From Streptomyces canus (lineage in GTDB: Bacteria; Actinomycetota; Actinomycetes; Streptomycetales; Streptomycetaceae), in the NCBI RefSeq assembly GCF_030816965.1, contig NZ_JAUSYQ010000002.1:806001-870000 (forward strand): a DNA stretch of 64,000 nt. Direction: 5' to 3'. Of this stretch, positions 1-7,834 are shown in pieces (positions within the stretch are counted from its first letter, which is position 1; the number at the start of each line of letters is the position of its first letter). The notes beneath the pieces were generated by a model. It saw only the letters and a program-made list of their open reading frames with translations. It was not told the origin of the DNA and ran no database searches. The position numbers were made by a program, and so were the translations under genes.

Positions 1-442
1 AGAGCTGGGCCGGATAGGAGTCGGCCTTGTCGGCGAGCCCCACCCGGGCCAGCGCGGCCCGCCCCCGCTCCTCGGCCTGCGCCTTGCCCAGCTTGCGCAC
101 CTTCGACAGCGCGAGGGTGACGTTCCCCAGCGCGGTCTTGTGCGGGAACAGGTTGAACTGCTGGAAGACCATGCCTACATGACCGAAGATCTCCGACGCT
201 CGCTTGCGGTCGTGCAGGGGGACGTCGTTCACCCACACCTCGCCGCTGTCGGCGCGCTCCAGGTCGGACATGATCCTCAGCAGGGTGGACTTGCCGGATC
301 CGCTGGCGCCGATGAGGACGACGACCTCCCCGGGTTCGACGTCGATGTCGACGCCTTTGAGGACCTCCAGGTCCCCGAAGCGCTTGTGGACGCCGGTCAG
401 GCGGACGCTCGCCGTCCGCCGGTCCGTGAGGGTGCTGGTCAT
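1..442 (-). CDS. Amino-acid ABC transporter ATP-binding subunit (partial, C-terminus outside window)
   Basis: This is the ATPase of a polar amino-acid importer (PAAT/GlnQ type), which energises the two permeases encoded just upstream. The visible 147 residues carry Walker A GASGSGKST at residues 45-53 and the Q-loop region VFQQFNLFPH near residue 95. The window cuts the gene immediately before the ABC signature (last residues YPAQL). The ATG at 442 overlaps the preceding permease stop (ATGA), so it is the last visible gene of a four-gene operon. The family is clear; the transported amino acid cannot be told. Confidence 0.95.
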   Translation of the reverse strand, partial: MTSTLTDRRTASVRLTGVHKRFGDLEVLKGVDIDVEPGEVVVLIGASGSGKSTLLRIMSDLERADSGEVWVNDVPLHDRKRASEIFGHVGMVFQQFNLFPHKTALGNVTLALSKVRKLGKAQAEERGRAALARVGLADKADSYPAQL

Positions 443-1089
443 GCGGTGACAGCCTTTCTCTCCATCCGCCGTACCAGGACCGACAGCGGGTAGCAGATGA
501 CGAAGTACAGGGCGGCGACGGCGAGATAGGAGGTCGTCGGGTCGCCGACGCGGTCGATGACGGCCTGTCCCTGGCGGATCAGTTCGACATAGCCGATGAC
601 CACGGCGATCGAGGTGTCCTTGATCAGGGAGAGGTACTGCCCGACCAGCGGCGGCAGCACGATCGCCCGGGTCTGGGGCAGGATCACCCCGCCGAAGGTC
701 TGCACCCGGCTCAGGCCGAGCACCCGGGAGGCCTCCCACTGACCGCGCGGGACGGCCTCGATGCCGGCGCGGAAGACCTCCGCGATGTAGGCGCCCTGAT
801 AGAGGGTGAGGGCGAGCAGGGCCGCGCCGAAGACGCTGATGGCGAACCCGCTCAGATAGGCGGCGCCGAAGTAGATGAAGAGCATCTGGATCAGCAGCGG
901 GGTCCCGCGGAACACCTCCAGGTAGCCGCGGGCGAGTTGGGCCAGCACAGGGATCCGGCTGGTGCGCACGGCCGCGACGAGCAGACCGACGAGCGTGGCG
1001 GTGGCGATGGCCGCGAGCGACAGCAGGACGGTGGACCACAGCCCGTCGACGTACAGAGCACGGTTGGACCAGATGACCGACCAGTCCAT
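439..1089 (-). CDS. Amino-acid ABC transporter permease
   Basis: A 216-residue membrane permease of the HisMQ/GlnP family with about five hydrophobic segments. The family EAA-type cytoplasmic loop is visible as EAVPRGQWEASRVLGLS in the central part. It forms the translocation pore with the permease encoded upstream. The ATG at 1089 overlaps that gene's stop (ATGA), and its own stop overlaps the ATPase start. A much longer reading frame extends upstream of this start but is only read-through over the other genes; translational coupling fixes the start here. Confidence 0.95.
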   Translation of the reverse strand: MDWSVIWSNRALYVDGLWSTVLLSLAAIATATLVGLLVAAVRTSRIPVLAQLARGYLEVFRGTPLLIQMLFIYFGAAYLSGFAISVFGAALLALTLYQGAYIAEVFRAGIEAVPRGQWEASRVLGLSRVQTFGGVILPQTRAIVLPPLVGQYLSLIKDTSIAVVIGYVELIRQGQAVIDRVGDPTTSYLAVAALYFVICYPLSVLVRRMERKAVTA

Positions 1090-1826
1090 CAGGCCTCCTT
1101 GCGTCGAGGGAGCACCGGCAGCAGTCGGCGTACGGCGTCCAGCGGCTTCGGACGTACGGCGGCGGGGCGCAACGGCGGCTTGAACGCCACGCGTCCGACG
1201 AGGCCGGCCACGAACACGACCAGGTTGGTCATGATCAGGTAGCACACCGCGGCGATGCCGAAGACCTGAACCGTCAGCAGCGTGCGGGAGTTGATGACCA
1301 TGGCCGTGCCGGTGAGTTCGGGGACGGATATCGCCGACAGCAGCGACGAGCCGAGGATGATCTGGACGAGCTGGTTGACCACGGCCGGGTAGACGTTGCG
1401 CAGCGCCTGCGGCAGCACCACGTGGACGAAGGTGCGTGACTGGCCGAGGGCCAGGACGCGGGCCGCCTCGCGCTGGCCGCCGGGAACGGCCTGGATGCCG
1501 GCGCGGAAGATCTCGGTGAGATACGCGCCCACGTTCAGGCCGAGGGCGAGCACCCCGGCTTGTACCGGGCTGAGCCTGAGCCCGGCGGAGGGCAGGGCGA
1601 AGTAGGCGACAAACATCTGGAGCAGGACGGGGGTGTTGCGGATGACCTCGACGTACACGGCGGCCGAGGCCCGCAGAACCAGGTGACGGGATCTGCGGGC
1701 GGCGGCGCCGAGCATGCCGAGGGCGCACGCGAGGGCGAAGGCCTCCAGCGACAGACGCAGCGTCAGCCAGGCCGCGTCGACGTAGGTGTGCCAGTCCCGC
1801 AGGGCGTACTCCCAGTCGGTGAGCAT
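1089..1826 (-). CDS. Amino-acid ABC transporter permease
   Basis: A 245-residue permease, paralogous to the next gene, with the loop EIFRAGIQAVPGGQREAARV. Two different permeases plus one ATPase and one binding protein is the usual layout of glutamate/aspartate-type importers, which suggests but does not prove an acidic or amide amino-acid substrate. The residues after about 230 (basic, RRLLPVLPRRKEA) are cytoplasmic. It starts 21 bases after the binding-protein stop, so it is in the same transcript. Confidence 0.95.
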   Translation of the reverse strand: MLTDWEYALRDWHTYVDAAWLTLRLSLEAFALACALGMLGAAARRSRHLVLRASAAVYVEVIRNTPVLLQMFVAYFALPSAGLRLSPVQAGVLALGLNVGAYLTEIFRAGIQAVPGGQREAARVLALGQSRTFVHVVLPQALRNVYPAVVNQLVQIILGSSLLSAISVPELTGTAMVINSRTLLTVQVFGIAAVCYLIMTNLVVFVAGLVGRVAFKPPLRPAAVRPKPLDAVRRLLPVLPRRKEA

Positions 1827-1847
1827 ACGTACTCCTCAACGGGCCGT

Positions 1848-2687
1848 TCAGTAGGAGGGGTTGAGCGGGAACGGGCGACTGACGCCGAACCACTTCTTGT
1901 AGACGGCGTCGGCCTGGCCGGAGGTGTTGAACTCGCGCAGCCAGGTGTTGACCCACTGGAGCCAGGTGGCGTCGCCGAGCTGGACGCCGATGCCGTTGTA
2001 CTCGAGCGGCACGACGGAGTCCTTGGTGACCTTGAGCGAGGAGTCCAGCTTGGCCTGGTAGTTGAGGAAGTTGGAGTCCTCCACCATGGCGTCGGCCTGG
2101 CCCTGCTTGACCGCGAGGACGGCCGCGGCGGAGGTGTCGTACTCCTGGATCTTCGCCTGGGGGTTGCCCGCCTTGACTGCGTCGCCGTTGGTGGAGCCCT
2201 TGGTGACGGCGACGGTCTTGCCGCTGAGGTCCTTGATCGTCGAGATGCCGCTGGACTTCTTCACCAGCAGCGTCTCTCCCGCCACGATGTACGGGTCGCT
2301 GAAGGAGACCTGCTTGGCGCGCTCGGCGGTGGTGGTGAAGTTGCAGACGACCGCATCGACCTTCTTGGTCTGCAGGTTCGGGATGCGGTTGGCGGAGGTC
2401 GTGTCGACGACCTTCACCTTGACGCCGAGGGCCGTGGCCATCGCGGTGGCGACGTCGACGTCGAAGCCCTGCGGCTTGTTGTCCTTGCTGAGCGAACCGA
2501 ACGGCGGGAACGTCAGACAGCTGGCGACGTTCAGCGTGCCCCGCTTGATCACCTGCTGGAGGGTCGAGGACTGCGCGGAGGCACCCGCGGTCGTACCGCT
2601 GGCAGAGCTGCACGCGGACAGCGACGCGGCGGCGGTCACACTGGCACAAATCACCATCAACGAACGGGTACGGTGACGGAATCTCAT
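1848..2687 (-). CDS. Amino-acid ABC transporter substrate-binding lipoprotein
   Basis: A 279-residue family-3 (SBP_bac_3) extracellular solute-binding protein. The N-terminus is a lipoprotein signal peptide with lipobox LSAC (Cys about residue 27), so it is anchored on the outer face of the membrane. The mature part has the family blocks GFDVDVATAMATALGV and DAVVCNFTTTAERAKQVSFS. I chose the ATG at 2687 (MRFRHRTRS), which has AGGG about 11 bases upstream. A longer frame starts at 2750 but would bury the signal peptide. It is the first gene of the operon, driven by the promoter at 2806-2835. Confidence 0.94.
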   Translation of the reverse strand: MRFRHRTRSLMVICASVTAAASLSACSSASGTTAGASAQSSTLQQVIKRGTLNVASCLTFPPFGSLSKDNKPQGFDVDVATAMATALGVKVKVVDTTSANRIPNLQTKKVDAVVCNFTTTAERAKQVSFSDPYIVAGETLLVKKSSGISTIKDLSGKTVAVTKGSTNGDAVKAGNPQAKIQEYDTSAAAVLAVKQGQADAMVEDSNFLNYQAKLDSSLKVTKDSVVPLEYNGIGVQLGDATWLQWVNTWLREFNTSGQADAVYKKWFGVSRPFPLNPSY

Positions 2688-2769
2688 GAGGAAACACCCT
2701 TCGGGGGCACACACGGGGGCGGGGAGGGCGAAGAGAGGGGCGATCGACATCGATCAAGAGTGACGTTCT

Positions 2770-2796
2770 GCATTGCAAAACAACGTTTCGTAATGC
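2770..2796. promoter_or_regulatory. Putative IclR operator O1
   Basis: A 27-base near-perfect palindrome of form GCATT-nCn-AAAC-nnn-GTTT-nGn-AATGC. It overlaps the predicted transcription start of the ABC operon, where a repressor would block initiation. The divergent IclR gene is the obvious binding partner (inference). Confidence 0.7.
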
Positions 2797-2805
2797 GTTG
2801 CGCAG

Positions 2806-2835
2806 AAGCTAGCCCCGCCCTTTCGCACCCGTCAA
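2806..2835 (-). promoter_or_regulatory. Promoter of the amino-acid ABC operon
   Basis: Read on the minus strand, -35 TTGACG (2830-2835), an 18-base spacer and -10 TAGCTT (2806-2811). The implied start near 2799 leaves a leader of about 110 bases before the binding-protein ATG. Confidence 0.65.
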
Positions 2836-2846
2836 CCATCGATTTC

Positions 2847-2873
2847 AATATGTGACACGCCGTTTTGCTATGC
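2847..2873. promoter_or_regulatory. Putative IclR operator O2 (one good half-site)
   Basis: A 27-base window aligned to O1. The right half, GTTTTGCTATGC, matches the O1 half-site well and the left half is degenerate. It covers the region between -35 and -10 of the regulator's own promoter, which fits autoregulation. Confidence 0.5.
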
Positions 2874-2892
2874 AGCACGTTAGGATGCGCGC

Positions 2893-3705
2893 ATGGCCCC
2901 CCATGACGAGACCTCGCCCCGCCGCAACGCCTCCTCCTCCCTGCGCCGCGCTCTCGGCATCCTGATGTACCTGGCCGAGGAGCGGAGTCATCCGCACGGC
3001 GCCACGCTCACCGACCTCTCCGCCGGACTGGACATGAGCAAGAGCACCGTGCTGCGGCTGATCGCACCCTTCAAGGACCTACGGCTGGTCGACCAGGACC
3101 CGGAGTCCGGCCGTTACCGTCTCGGGCCGCAGAACGCCCTGCTCGGCCAGGCCTATCTGGAGCGCCGCGACACCCGGCAGATCACCGCGCCCGTGCTGCA
3201 CCGGCTCGCGGAGGAGAGCGGCGAGACGGTCCACCTGGTGAGCTTCGACCCGCCGGAGATCGTGTACATCGACAAGGTCGAGAGCCCCCGCGCGGTCCGC
3301 ATGCACTCCCGCATCGGCGGCCGGCTGCCCGCCTACTGCACGGCCACCGGCAAGGTGTTCCTCGCACACTCCGGGGACGACGTGGTCGACGGCGTGATCG
3401 CGGCGGGCCTGCCCGCCCGCACGCCGGCCACCATCACCTCGCCCGACCGACTGCGCGCCGAACTCGACCTCATCCGCCGACGCGGTTACGCCGTGGACGA
3501 CGTGGAGAACGAGCAGGACATCCGCTGTGTCGCCGCACCGGTGCACGACCACACCGGCGCGGTCACCACGGCCGTCAGCATCTCGGGCCCCGCGGCCCGG
3601 GTCACCCGCGAGCGCCTCCCCGATCTGGGCACTCTGCTCATGACCGCCACGCGCACCATCACTGCCGATCTGGGCGGCACGGCACCGCAGGCTTCGCAGG
3701 ACTGA
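2893..3705 (+). CDS. IclR-family transcriptional regulator
   Basis: A 270-residue regulator with an N-terminal winged helix-turn-helix (about residues 12-75; TLTDLSAGLDMSKSTVLRLI is the recognition region) and a C-terminal IclR effector domain (about 85-255) containing the typical LPAYCTATGKVFLA block. It is divergent from the amino-acid importer with operator-like palindromes between them, so it probably controls that operon and itself. A TAGGAT box lies six bases before the ATG, suggesting a leaderless mRNA. The effector cannot be read from the sequence. Confidence 0.93.
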   Translation: MAPHDETSPRRNASSSLRRALGILMYLAEERSHPHGATLTDLSAGLDMSKSTVLRLIAPFKDLRLVDQDPESGRYRLGPQNALLGQAYLERRDTRQITAPVLHRLAEESGETVHLVSFDPPEIVYIDKVESPRAVRMHSRIGGRLPAYCTATGKVFLAHSGDDVVDGVIAAGLPARTPATITSPDRLRAELDLIRRRGYAVDDVENEQDIRCVAAPVHDHTGAVTTAVSISGPAARVTRERLPDLGTLLMTATRTITADLGGTAPQASQD

Positions 3706-3797
3706 CACGCCGGGCGGTGTGCGGCATCCGGGTGCTCTCGGCCGCCCCACGGCCCGGCCAGCGCGATGCAGGGACGGTCCGTTCCTAGCTTTGCGGT

Positions 3798-4973
3798 ATG
3801 ACTATCGGATTTCCCTCCCGGTTGGCCGTCTCGGCCTGCGCACTGTGCATGACGGGACTTCTGGTGTGCGCCCCCGCGACGGCGGCCGCGCACACGGGCT
3901 CCGACCCCGCCGCGCCCGGCGGACCACTGGCCGCGGCCGCTTCGCCCGATCTGCTGTACCACTCCGGCACCCAGGTCCGGCCGCACCGGGGCGCGCCACG
4001 GGTCCCGGACGTGTCCGCGCTGTCGTGGGTGGTGGCCGACGCCCACAGCGGGGAGGTCCTCGCGGCGCACGACGCCCACCGCAGGCTGCCGCCGGCCAGC
4101 ACGCTCAAGACCCTGTTCGCCCTGACCGTCCTGCCGGTGCTGCCGGGCGGCCTCAGGCACACGGTCGGCGCGGAGGACCTCGCGGGCATCGGGCCCGGCA
4201 GCAGTCTCGTCGGGGTCGCCGAGGGACGGACCTACCAGGTGGCCGACCTGTGGCGCGGGGTCTTCCTCAACTCCGGGAACGACGCCGTGCACGTCCTGGC
4301 CCGGCTCAGCGGCGGCTGGCGTACGACGGCCACCCGGATGCAGGCCACGGCGCGCGCCCTGGGCGCCCGTGACACCCACGTCCGCTCCCCCGACGGCTAC
4401 GACACCCCGGGTCAGGTCTCCTCCGCGTACGACCTCGCGGTCTTCGGCCGGGCCGGGCTGCGCAACGCGGACTTTGCGCGATACTGCGGCACGGCCGAGG
4501 CGATGTTCCCCGGCCGGGGCGGATGGTCGTACGGGATCCGGAACACCAACCGGCTGCTGACCGGCGCCGACGGGGTGGAGCCCTACGACGGGCTGATCGG
4601 GATCAAGAACGGCTATACGAGTCATGCCGGCAACACGCTCGTCGCCGCCGCCCGCCGGGGCGGCCGGACGCTGGTCGTGACGGTGATGAACCCTCAGTCG
4701 GGCGGTGGCTTCGCGGTCTACGAGGAGGCGCGCCGGCTGCTCGACTGGGGGTTCGGCGCGGCGGGGCGGGTGGATCCGGTGGGCTCGCTGGACGCGCTGC
4801 GGGCGAGACCGCGGCCGGGACCCGACGCCGTACCGGTCGCGGCGGCGGTCGCGGCGCACGACGACGGGCCGGGCTGGCTGGAGACCTGGGCCATCCTGGG
4901 TGCCGCCGGACTCGGTGCGGGGTCGATGGCCGTGGCCCTGCGGAACCGGGTCGGGGGTGCGGCTCGCGGCTGA
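3798..4973 (+). CDS. D-alanyl-D-alanine carboxypeptidase (penicillin-binding protein, S11 family)
   Basis: A 391-residue exported serine peptidase that trims the terminal D-Ala of peptidoglycan stem peptides. It has a signal peptide (about 1-31), catalytic SxxK as STLK at 101-104, SGN at 159-161, and KNG at 270-272 in place of the more usual KTG. A hydrophobic segment around 363-382 should anchor the C-terminus in the membrane. It stands alone between the IclR gene and a decayed glycosyltransferase, with no sign of operon partners. The KNG variant occurs in some actinobacterial members, so activity is still likely. Confidence 0.93.
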   Translation: MTIGFPSRLAVSACALCMTGLLVCAPATAAAHTGSDPAAPGGPLAAAASPDLLYHSGTQVRPHRGAPRVPDVSALSWVVADAHSGEVLAAHDAHRRLPPASTLKTLFALTVLPVLPGGLRHTVGAEDLAGIGPGSSLVGVAEGRTYQVADLWRGVFLNSGNDAVHVLARLSGGWRTTATRMQATARALGARDTHVRSPDGYDTPGQVSSAYDLAVFGRAGLRNADFARYCGTAEAMFPGRGGWSYGIRNTNRLLTGADGVEPYDGLIGIKNGYTSHAGNTLVAAARRGGRTLVVTVMNPQSGGGFAVYEEARRLLDWGFGAAGRVDPVGSLDALRARPRPGPDAVPVAAAVAAHDDGPGWLETWAILGAAGLGAGSMAVALRNRVGGAARG

Positions 4974-5290
4974 CCCACCGGCAGCCACAGCAGCAGGCCC
5001 AGGGTGATCCAGGTGCAGGTGTTGCTGCCGAGGAAGCCGTCGATGCCCGACGCGTCGTCGAACCACAGCCACACCACGCTGGTGCGCAGCACGGCGTACA
5101 GGGTGCCCGCGATCCGGGAGGTGCCCGGTACGCGCGAGCACGGCGAAGGAGGGCAACGGCCACACCAGGTGGTGCACCCAGGTGATCGGGCTCACCAGAC
5201 ACACGGTCAGCCCGGTCAGCGCGAACGCTGCCGCCCAGTCCCCCGCCACCACGGTGCGCGTCGGCCGGTGCCGACCAGACCGAGGACCTG
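4972..5290 (-). pseudogene. Remnant of a GT87/DUF2029 membrane mannosyltransferase-like gene
   Basis: Antisense to the carboxypeptidase end, two frames carry C-terminal sequence of a polytopic glycosyltransferase. GDWAAAFALTGLTVC followed by SPITWVHHLVWPLPSFAVLA lies in one frame (about 5250-5130). RTSVVWLWFDDAS followed by TWITLGLLLWLPVG lies in another (about 5090-4975). One frameshift near 5110-5130 separates them. The rest of the gene is absent upstream and the end runs into the neighbouring CDS. It is a truncated, non-functional relic; the family call rests on recognising the WVHH membrane motif. Confidence 0.6.
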
Positions 5291-5327
5291 GCAGCGACGG
5301 AGATCCACGGGGATGGGCTCTCCCCTC

Positions 5328-6257
5328 TCAGAACACGGAGAGACCGGTCAGCGTCGTGAACCTGTCCAGGGCCGCCACCCCCGCCACGGAGTTGCCCCGC
5401 TCGTCCAGACCCGGGCTCCATACGCACAGGGTGCAGCGGCCCGGGACCACCGCGATGATGCCACCGCCCACACCGCTCTTGCCGGGCAGGCCCACGCGGT
5501 AGGCGAAGTCACCCGCCGCGTCGTACGTCCCGCAGGTCAGCAGCACCGCGTTGACCTGCTTGGCCTGGCTCTGGGTGAGCAGCCGCGTGCCGTCGGCGCG
5601 CACACCGTGCCGGGCCAGGAACGTGGTGGCCAGGGCGAGGTCGGCGCAGGAGGCCCGGAGGGAGCACTGGCGGAAGTACTGGTCGAGCAGGACCGGGATG
5701 TCGTTGTCGATGTTGTCGTACGCGGCCATGAAATGGGCCAGGGCGGCGTTGCGGTCGCCATGGGCGGACTCGGAGGCGGCCACCTCCTCGTCGAAGTCCA
5801 GGGCTGGGTTGCCGCTCTCCGCGCGCAGGAACGACAACAACTCGCCCGCCGCGTCCCCGGTACGGGTGTGGAGGCGGTCGGTGACCACCAGCGCGCCCGC
5901 GTTGATGAACGGGTTGCGCGGGATGCCGTTCTCGTACTCCAGCTGGACGAGGGAGTTGAAGGGGTTGCCGGAGGGCTCGCGGCCCACGTGCTCCCAGAGT
6001 TCGTCGCCCTCCCGGGCCAGGTCGAGCGCGAGGGTGAAGACCTTGGTGATGGACTGCGTGGAGAACGGCTCGCGCCAGTCCCCGACGCCGTACACCGTGC
6101 CGTCCAGCTCCGCGACGGCCATGCCGAAGCTGCGCGGATCGCAGGCCGCGAGCGCCGGGATGTAGTCGGCGGGGCGGCCGCGGCCGGGGGTCCGTTCGAT
6201 CTCGGCGGCGATGCGCTCCAGGACCGGTTGGAAGGCGAGCGACGACGTCATGATCAC
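5328..6257 (-). CDS. glsA: Glutaminase
   Basis: A 309-residue serine-dependent beta-lactamase-fold glutaminase that converts L-glutamine to glutamate and ammonia in the cytoplasm. The catalytic Ser-Lys pair is in STQSITK (SITK at 69-72). The family blocks NPFNSLVQLEYENGIPRNP and LPGKSGVGGGI are intact. I chose the GTG at 6257 because GGAGG sits seven bases before it; an ATG six bases on (6251) is the alternative. It lies 51 bases downstream of aspA on the same strand, completing an amide/aspartate catabolic group. Confidence 0.95.
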   Translation of the reverse strand: MIMTSSLAFQPVLERIAAEIERTPGRGRPADYIPALAACDPRSFGMAVAELDGTVYGVGDWREPFSTQSITKVFTLALDLAREGDELWEHVGREPSGNPFNSLVQLEYENGIPRNPFINAGALVVTDRLHTRTGDAAGELLSFLRAESGNPALDFDEEVAASESAHGDRNAALAHFMAAYDNIDNDIPVLLDQYFRQCSLRASCADLALATTFLARHGVRADGTRLLTQSQAKQVNAVLLTCGTYDAAGDFAYRVGLPGKSGVGGGIIAVVPGRCTLCVWSPGLDERGNSVAGVAALDRFTTLTGLSVF

Positions 6258-6308
6258 TATTGTGCCTCCGGGTCGGTCCTGGTGCGTGTCACCGTAGGTC
6301 GGGCGCCG

Positions 6309-7721
6309 TCAGGCCAGTGGGGAGCCGCTGCCCGCCAGCACTTCCGGCCGCAGCAGGTCGGCGAGTGTCTCGGCGGGCAAGAGGCCCTTTTCCAGGACGA
6401 GTTCGGCCACTCCCCGGCCGCTGACGAGGGCCTCCTTGGCGATGTCGGTGGCGGCCGTGTACCCGATGTGCGGGTTGAGGGCGGTGACCAGGCCGATGGA
6501 GTTCTCGACCGTCCGGCGCAGCGCCTCGGTGTTGGCGGTGATGCCGTCCACGCAGCGTTCGGCGAGGGTGAGGCAGGCGGCACGCAGGTGGGTGATGGAC
6601 TCCGACAGGGAGTGCAGGATGATCGGCTCGAAGGCGTTGAGCTGGAGCTGTCCCGCCTCCGCGGCCATCGTGATGGTCACGTCGTTGCCGATCACCTCGA
6701 AGGCGACCTGGTTGACGACCTCCGGGATCACCGGGTTGACCTTTCCCGGCATGATCGACGAACCCGCCTGTACCGGCGGCAGGTTGATCTCACCCAGTCC
6801 CGCACGCGGCCCCGACGACAGCAGCCGCAGGTCGTTGCAGCTCTTGGAGAGCTTGACCGCAACCCGCTTGAGCACACCGGACATCTGCACGAACGCACCG
6901 CAGTCCTGCGTCGCCTCCACCAGGTTGGCCGCCGTGACCAGCGGCAACCCGGTGATGGCGGCCAAGTGGCGCCGGGCCGACTCGGCGTACCCGGCGGGAG
7001 CATTGAGCCCTGTCCCGATCGCCGTGGCACCGAGGTTGATCTCCTGCATCAGCTGGACGGCCTCGTCAAGACGGGACCGATCCTCGTCAATCATGACGGC
7101 ATACGCCGAGAACTCCTGGCCCAGCGTCATGGGCACCGCGTCCTGCAACTGTGTACGGCCCATCTTGAGCACCTCGCGGAACTCCACGGCCTTACGCGCG
7201 AACGCGTCCTGCAGTACAGCCATCGCCTCGAGCAGTCCACGTACCGCGAACACCGTCGCCGTCTTGACGGCGGTCGGGTAGACGTCGTTTGTCGACTGGC
7301 CCAGGTTGACGTCCTCGTTGGGGTGCAGGAACGAGTACTGCCCCTTCTCGTGCCCCAGCAGCTCCAACGCACGGTTGGCGACGACCTCGTTGGCGTTCAT
7401 GTTGGTCGAGGTGCCGGCCCCGCCCTGGATCACGTCGACCACGAACTGGTCGTGCAGCTTCCCGTCCCGGATCTCCCGGCAGGCCTCGACAATCGCGGCG
7501 GCCTTCCTGGGCTCCAGCAGCCCGAGCTCCTCATTCGCCAGCGCGGCGGCCTCCTTGACGGCGGCCAGAGCGTCGATGAGATGCGGGTAGGCGGAAATCG
7601 GCGTCCCGGTGATGGGGAAGTTCTCGGTGGCCCGCAGGGTGTGGACACCCCAGTAGGCGTCGACGGGAACATCCCGATCGCCCAGCAGATCGTGCTCACG
7701 GCGGCTGACGACGGCGGTCAT
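6309..7721 (-). CDS. aspA: Aspartate ammonia-lyase
   Basis: A 470-residue member of the fumarase/aspartase superfamily that deaminates L-aspartate to fumarate and ammonia. Superfamily signatures are complete: GGAGTSTNMNANEV near residue 100, HPNEDVNLGQSTND near 138, and the catalytic-loop motif GSSIMPGKVNP near 322. The length matches aspartases, and NMNANEV/QSTND fit aspartase, although class II fumarase cannot be excluded by eye. The neighbouring asparaginase supports aspartase, since asparagine would be converted to aspartate and then fumarate. Confidence 0.9.
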   Translation of the reverse strand: MTAVVSRREHDLLGDRDVPVDAYWGVHTLRATENFPITGTPISAYPHLIDALAAVKEAAALANEELGLLEPRKAAAIVEACREIRDGKLHDQFVVDVIQGGAGTSTNMNANEVVANRALELLGHEKGQYSFLHPNEDVNLGQSTNDVYPTAVKTATVFAVRGLLEAMAVLQDAFARKAVEFREVLKMGRTQLQDAVPMTLGQEFSAYAVMIDEDRSRLDEAVQLMQEINLGATAIGTGLNAPAGYAESARRHLAAITGLPLVTAANLVEATQDCGAFVQMSGVLKRVAVKLSKSCNDLRLLSSGPRAGLGEINLPPVQAGSSIMPGKVNPVIPEVVNQVAFEVIGNDVTITMAAEAGQLQLNAFEPIILHSLSESITHLRAACLTLAERCVDGITANTEALRRTVENSIGLVTALNPHIGYTAATDIAKEALVSGRGVAELVLEKGLLPAETLADLLRPEVLAGSGSPLA

Positions 7722-7758
7722 GAGGGTACGGTTCCTTCTTCCATGGGGATCAGGTGAG

Positions 7759-7812
7759 TTTTTTTGGGGCGCGGGGAACTGCGCGATCAGTCACAGACGG
7801 CCCGCACCCGCC
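7759..7812. repeat. Streptomyces intergenic GCGCAGTTCCCCGCGCCCC-type element
   Basis: Between the asparaginase and aspA lies a T-run followed by GGGGCGCGGGGAACTGCGCG and CACAGACGGCCCGC. I recognise this combination as a short element scattered between genes in many Streptomyces genomes. Its function is not established; GC-rich hairpin plus T-run could act as a transcription terminator or attenuator. Confidence 0.6.
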
Positions 7813-7834
7813 GAACGACAGGTCCGCCCCAGCC

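Noticed and set aside
439..2778. One long minus-strand frame across both permeases and the binding protein
   Set aside because: Only its last 216 codons are a real permease; the rest is out-of-frame reading of the neighbouring genes.
5004..7757. A plus-strand open frame of about 917 codons
   Set aside because: It lies antisense to glsA and aspA, both intact and recognisable; the translation is low-complexity with no motif.
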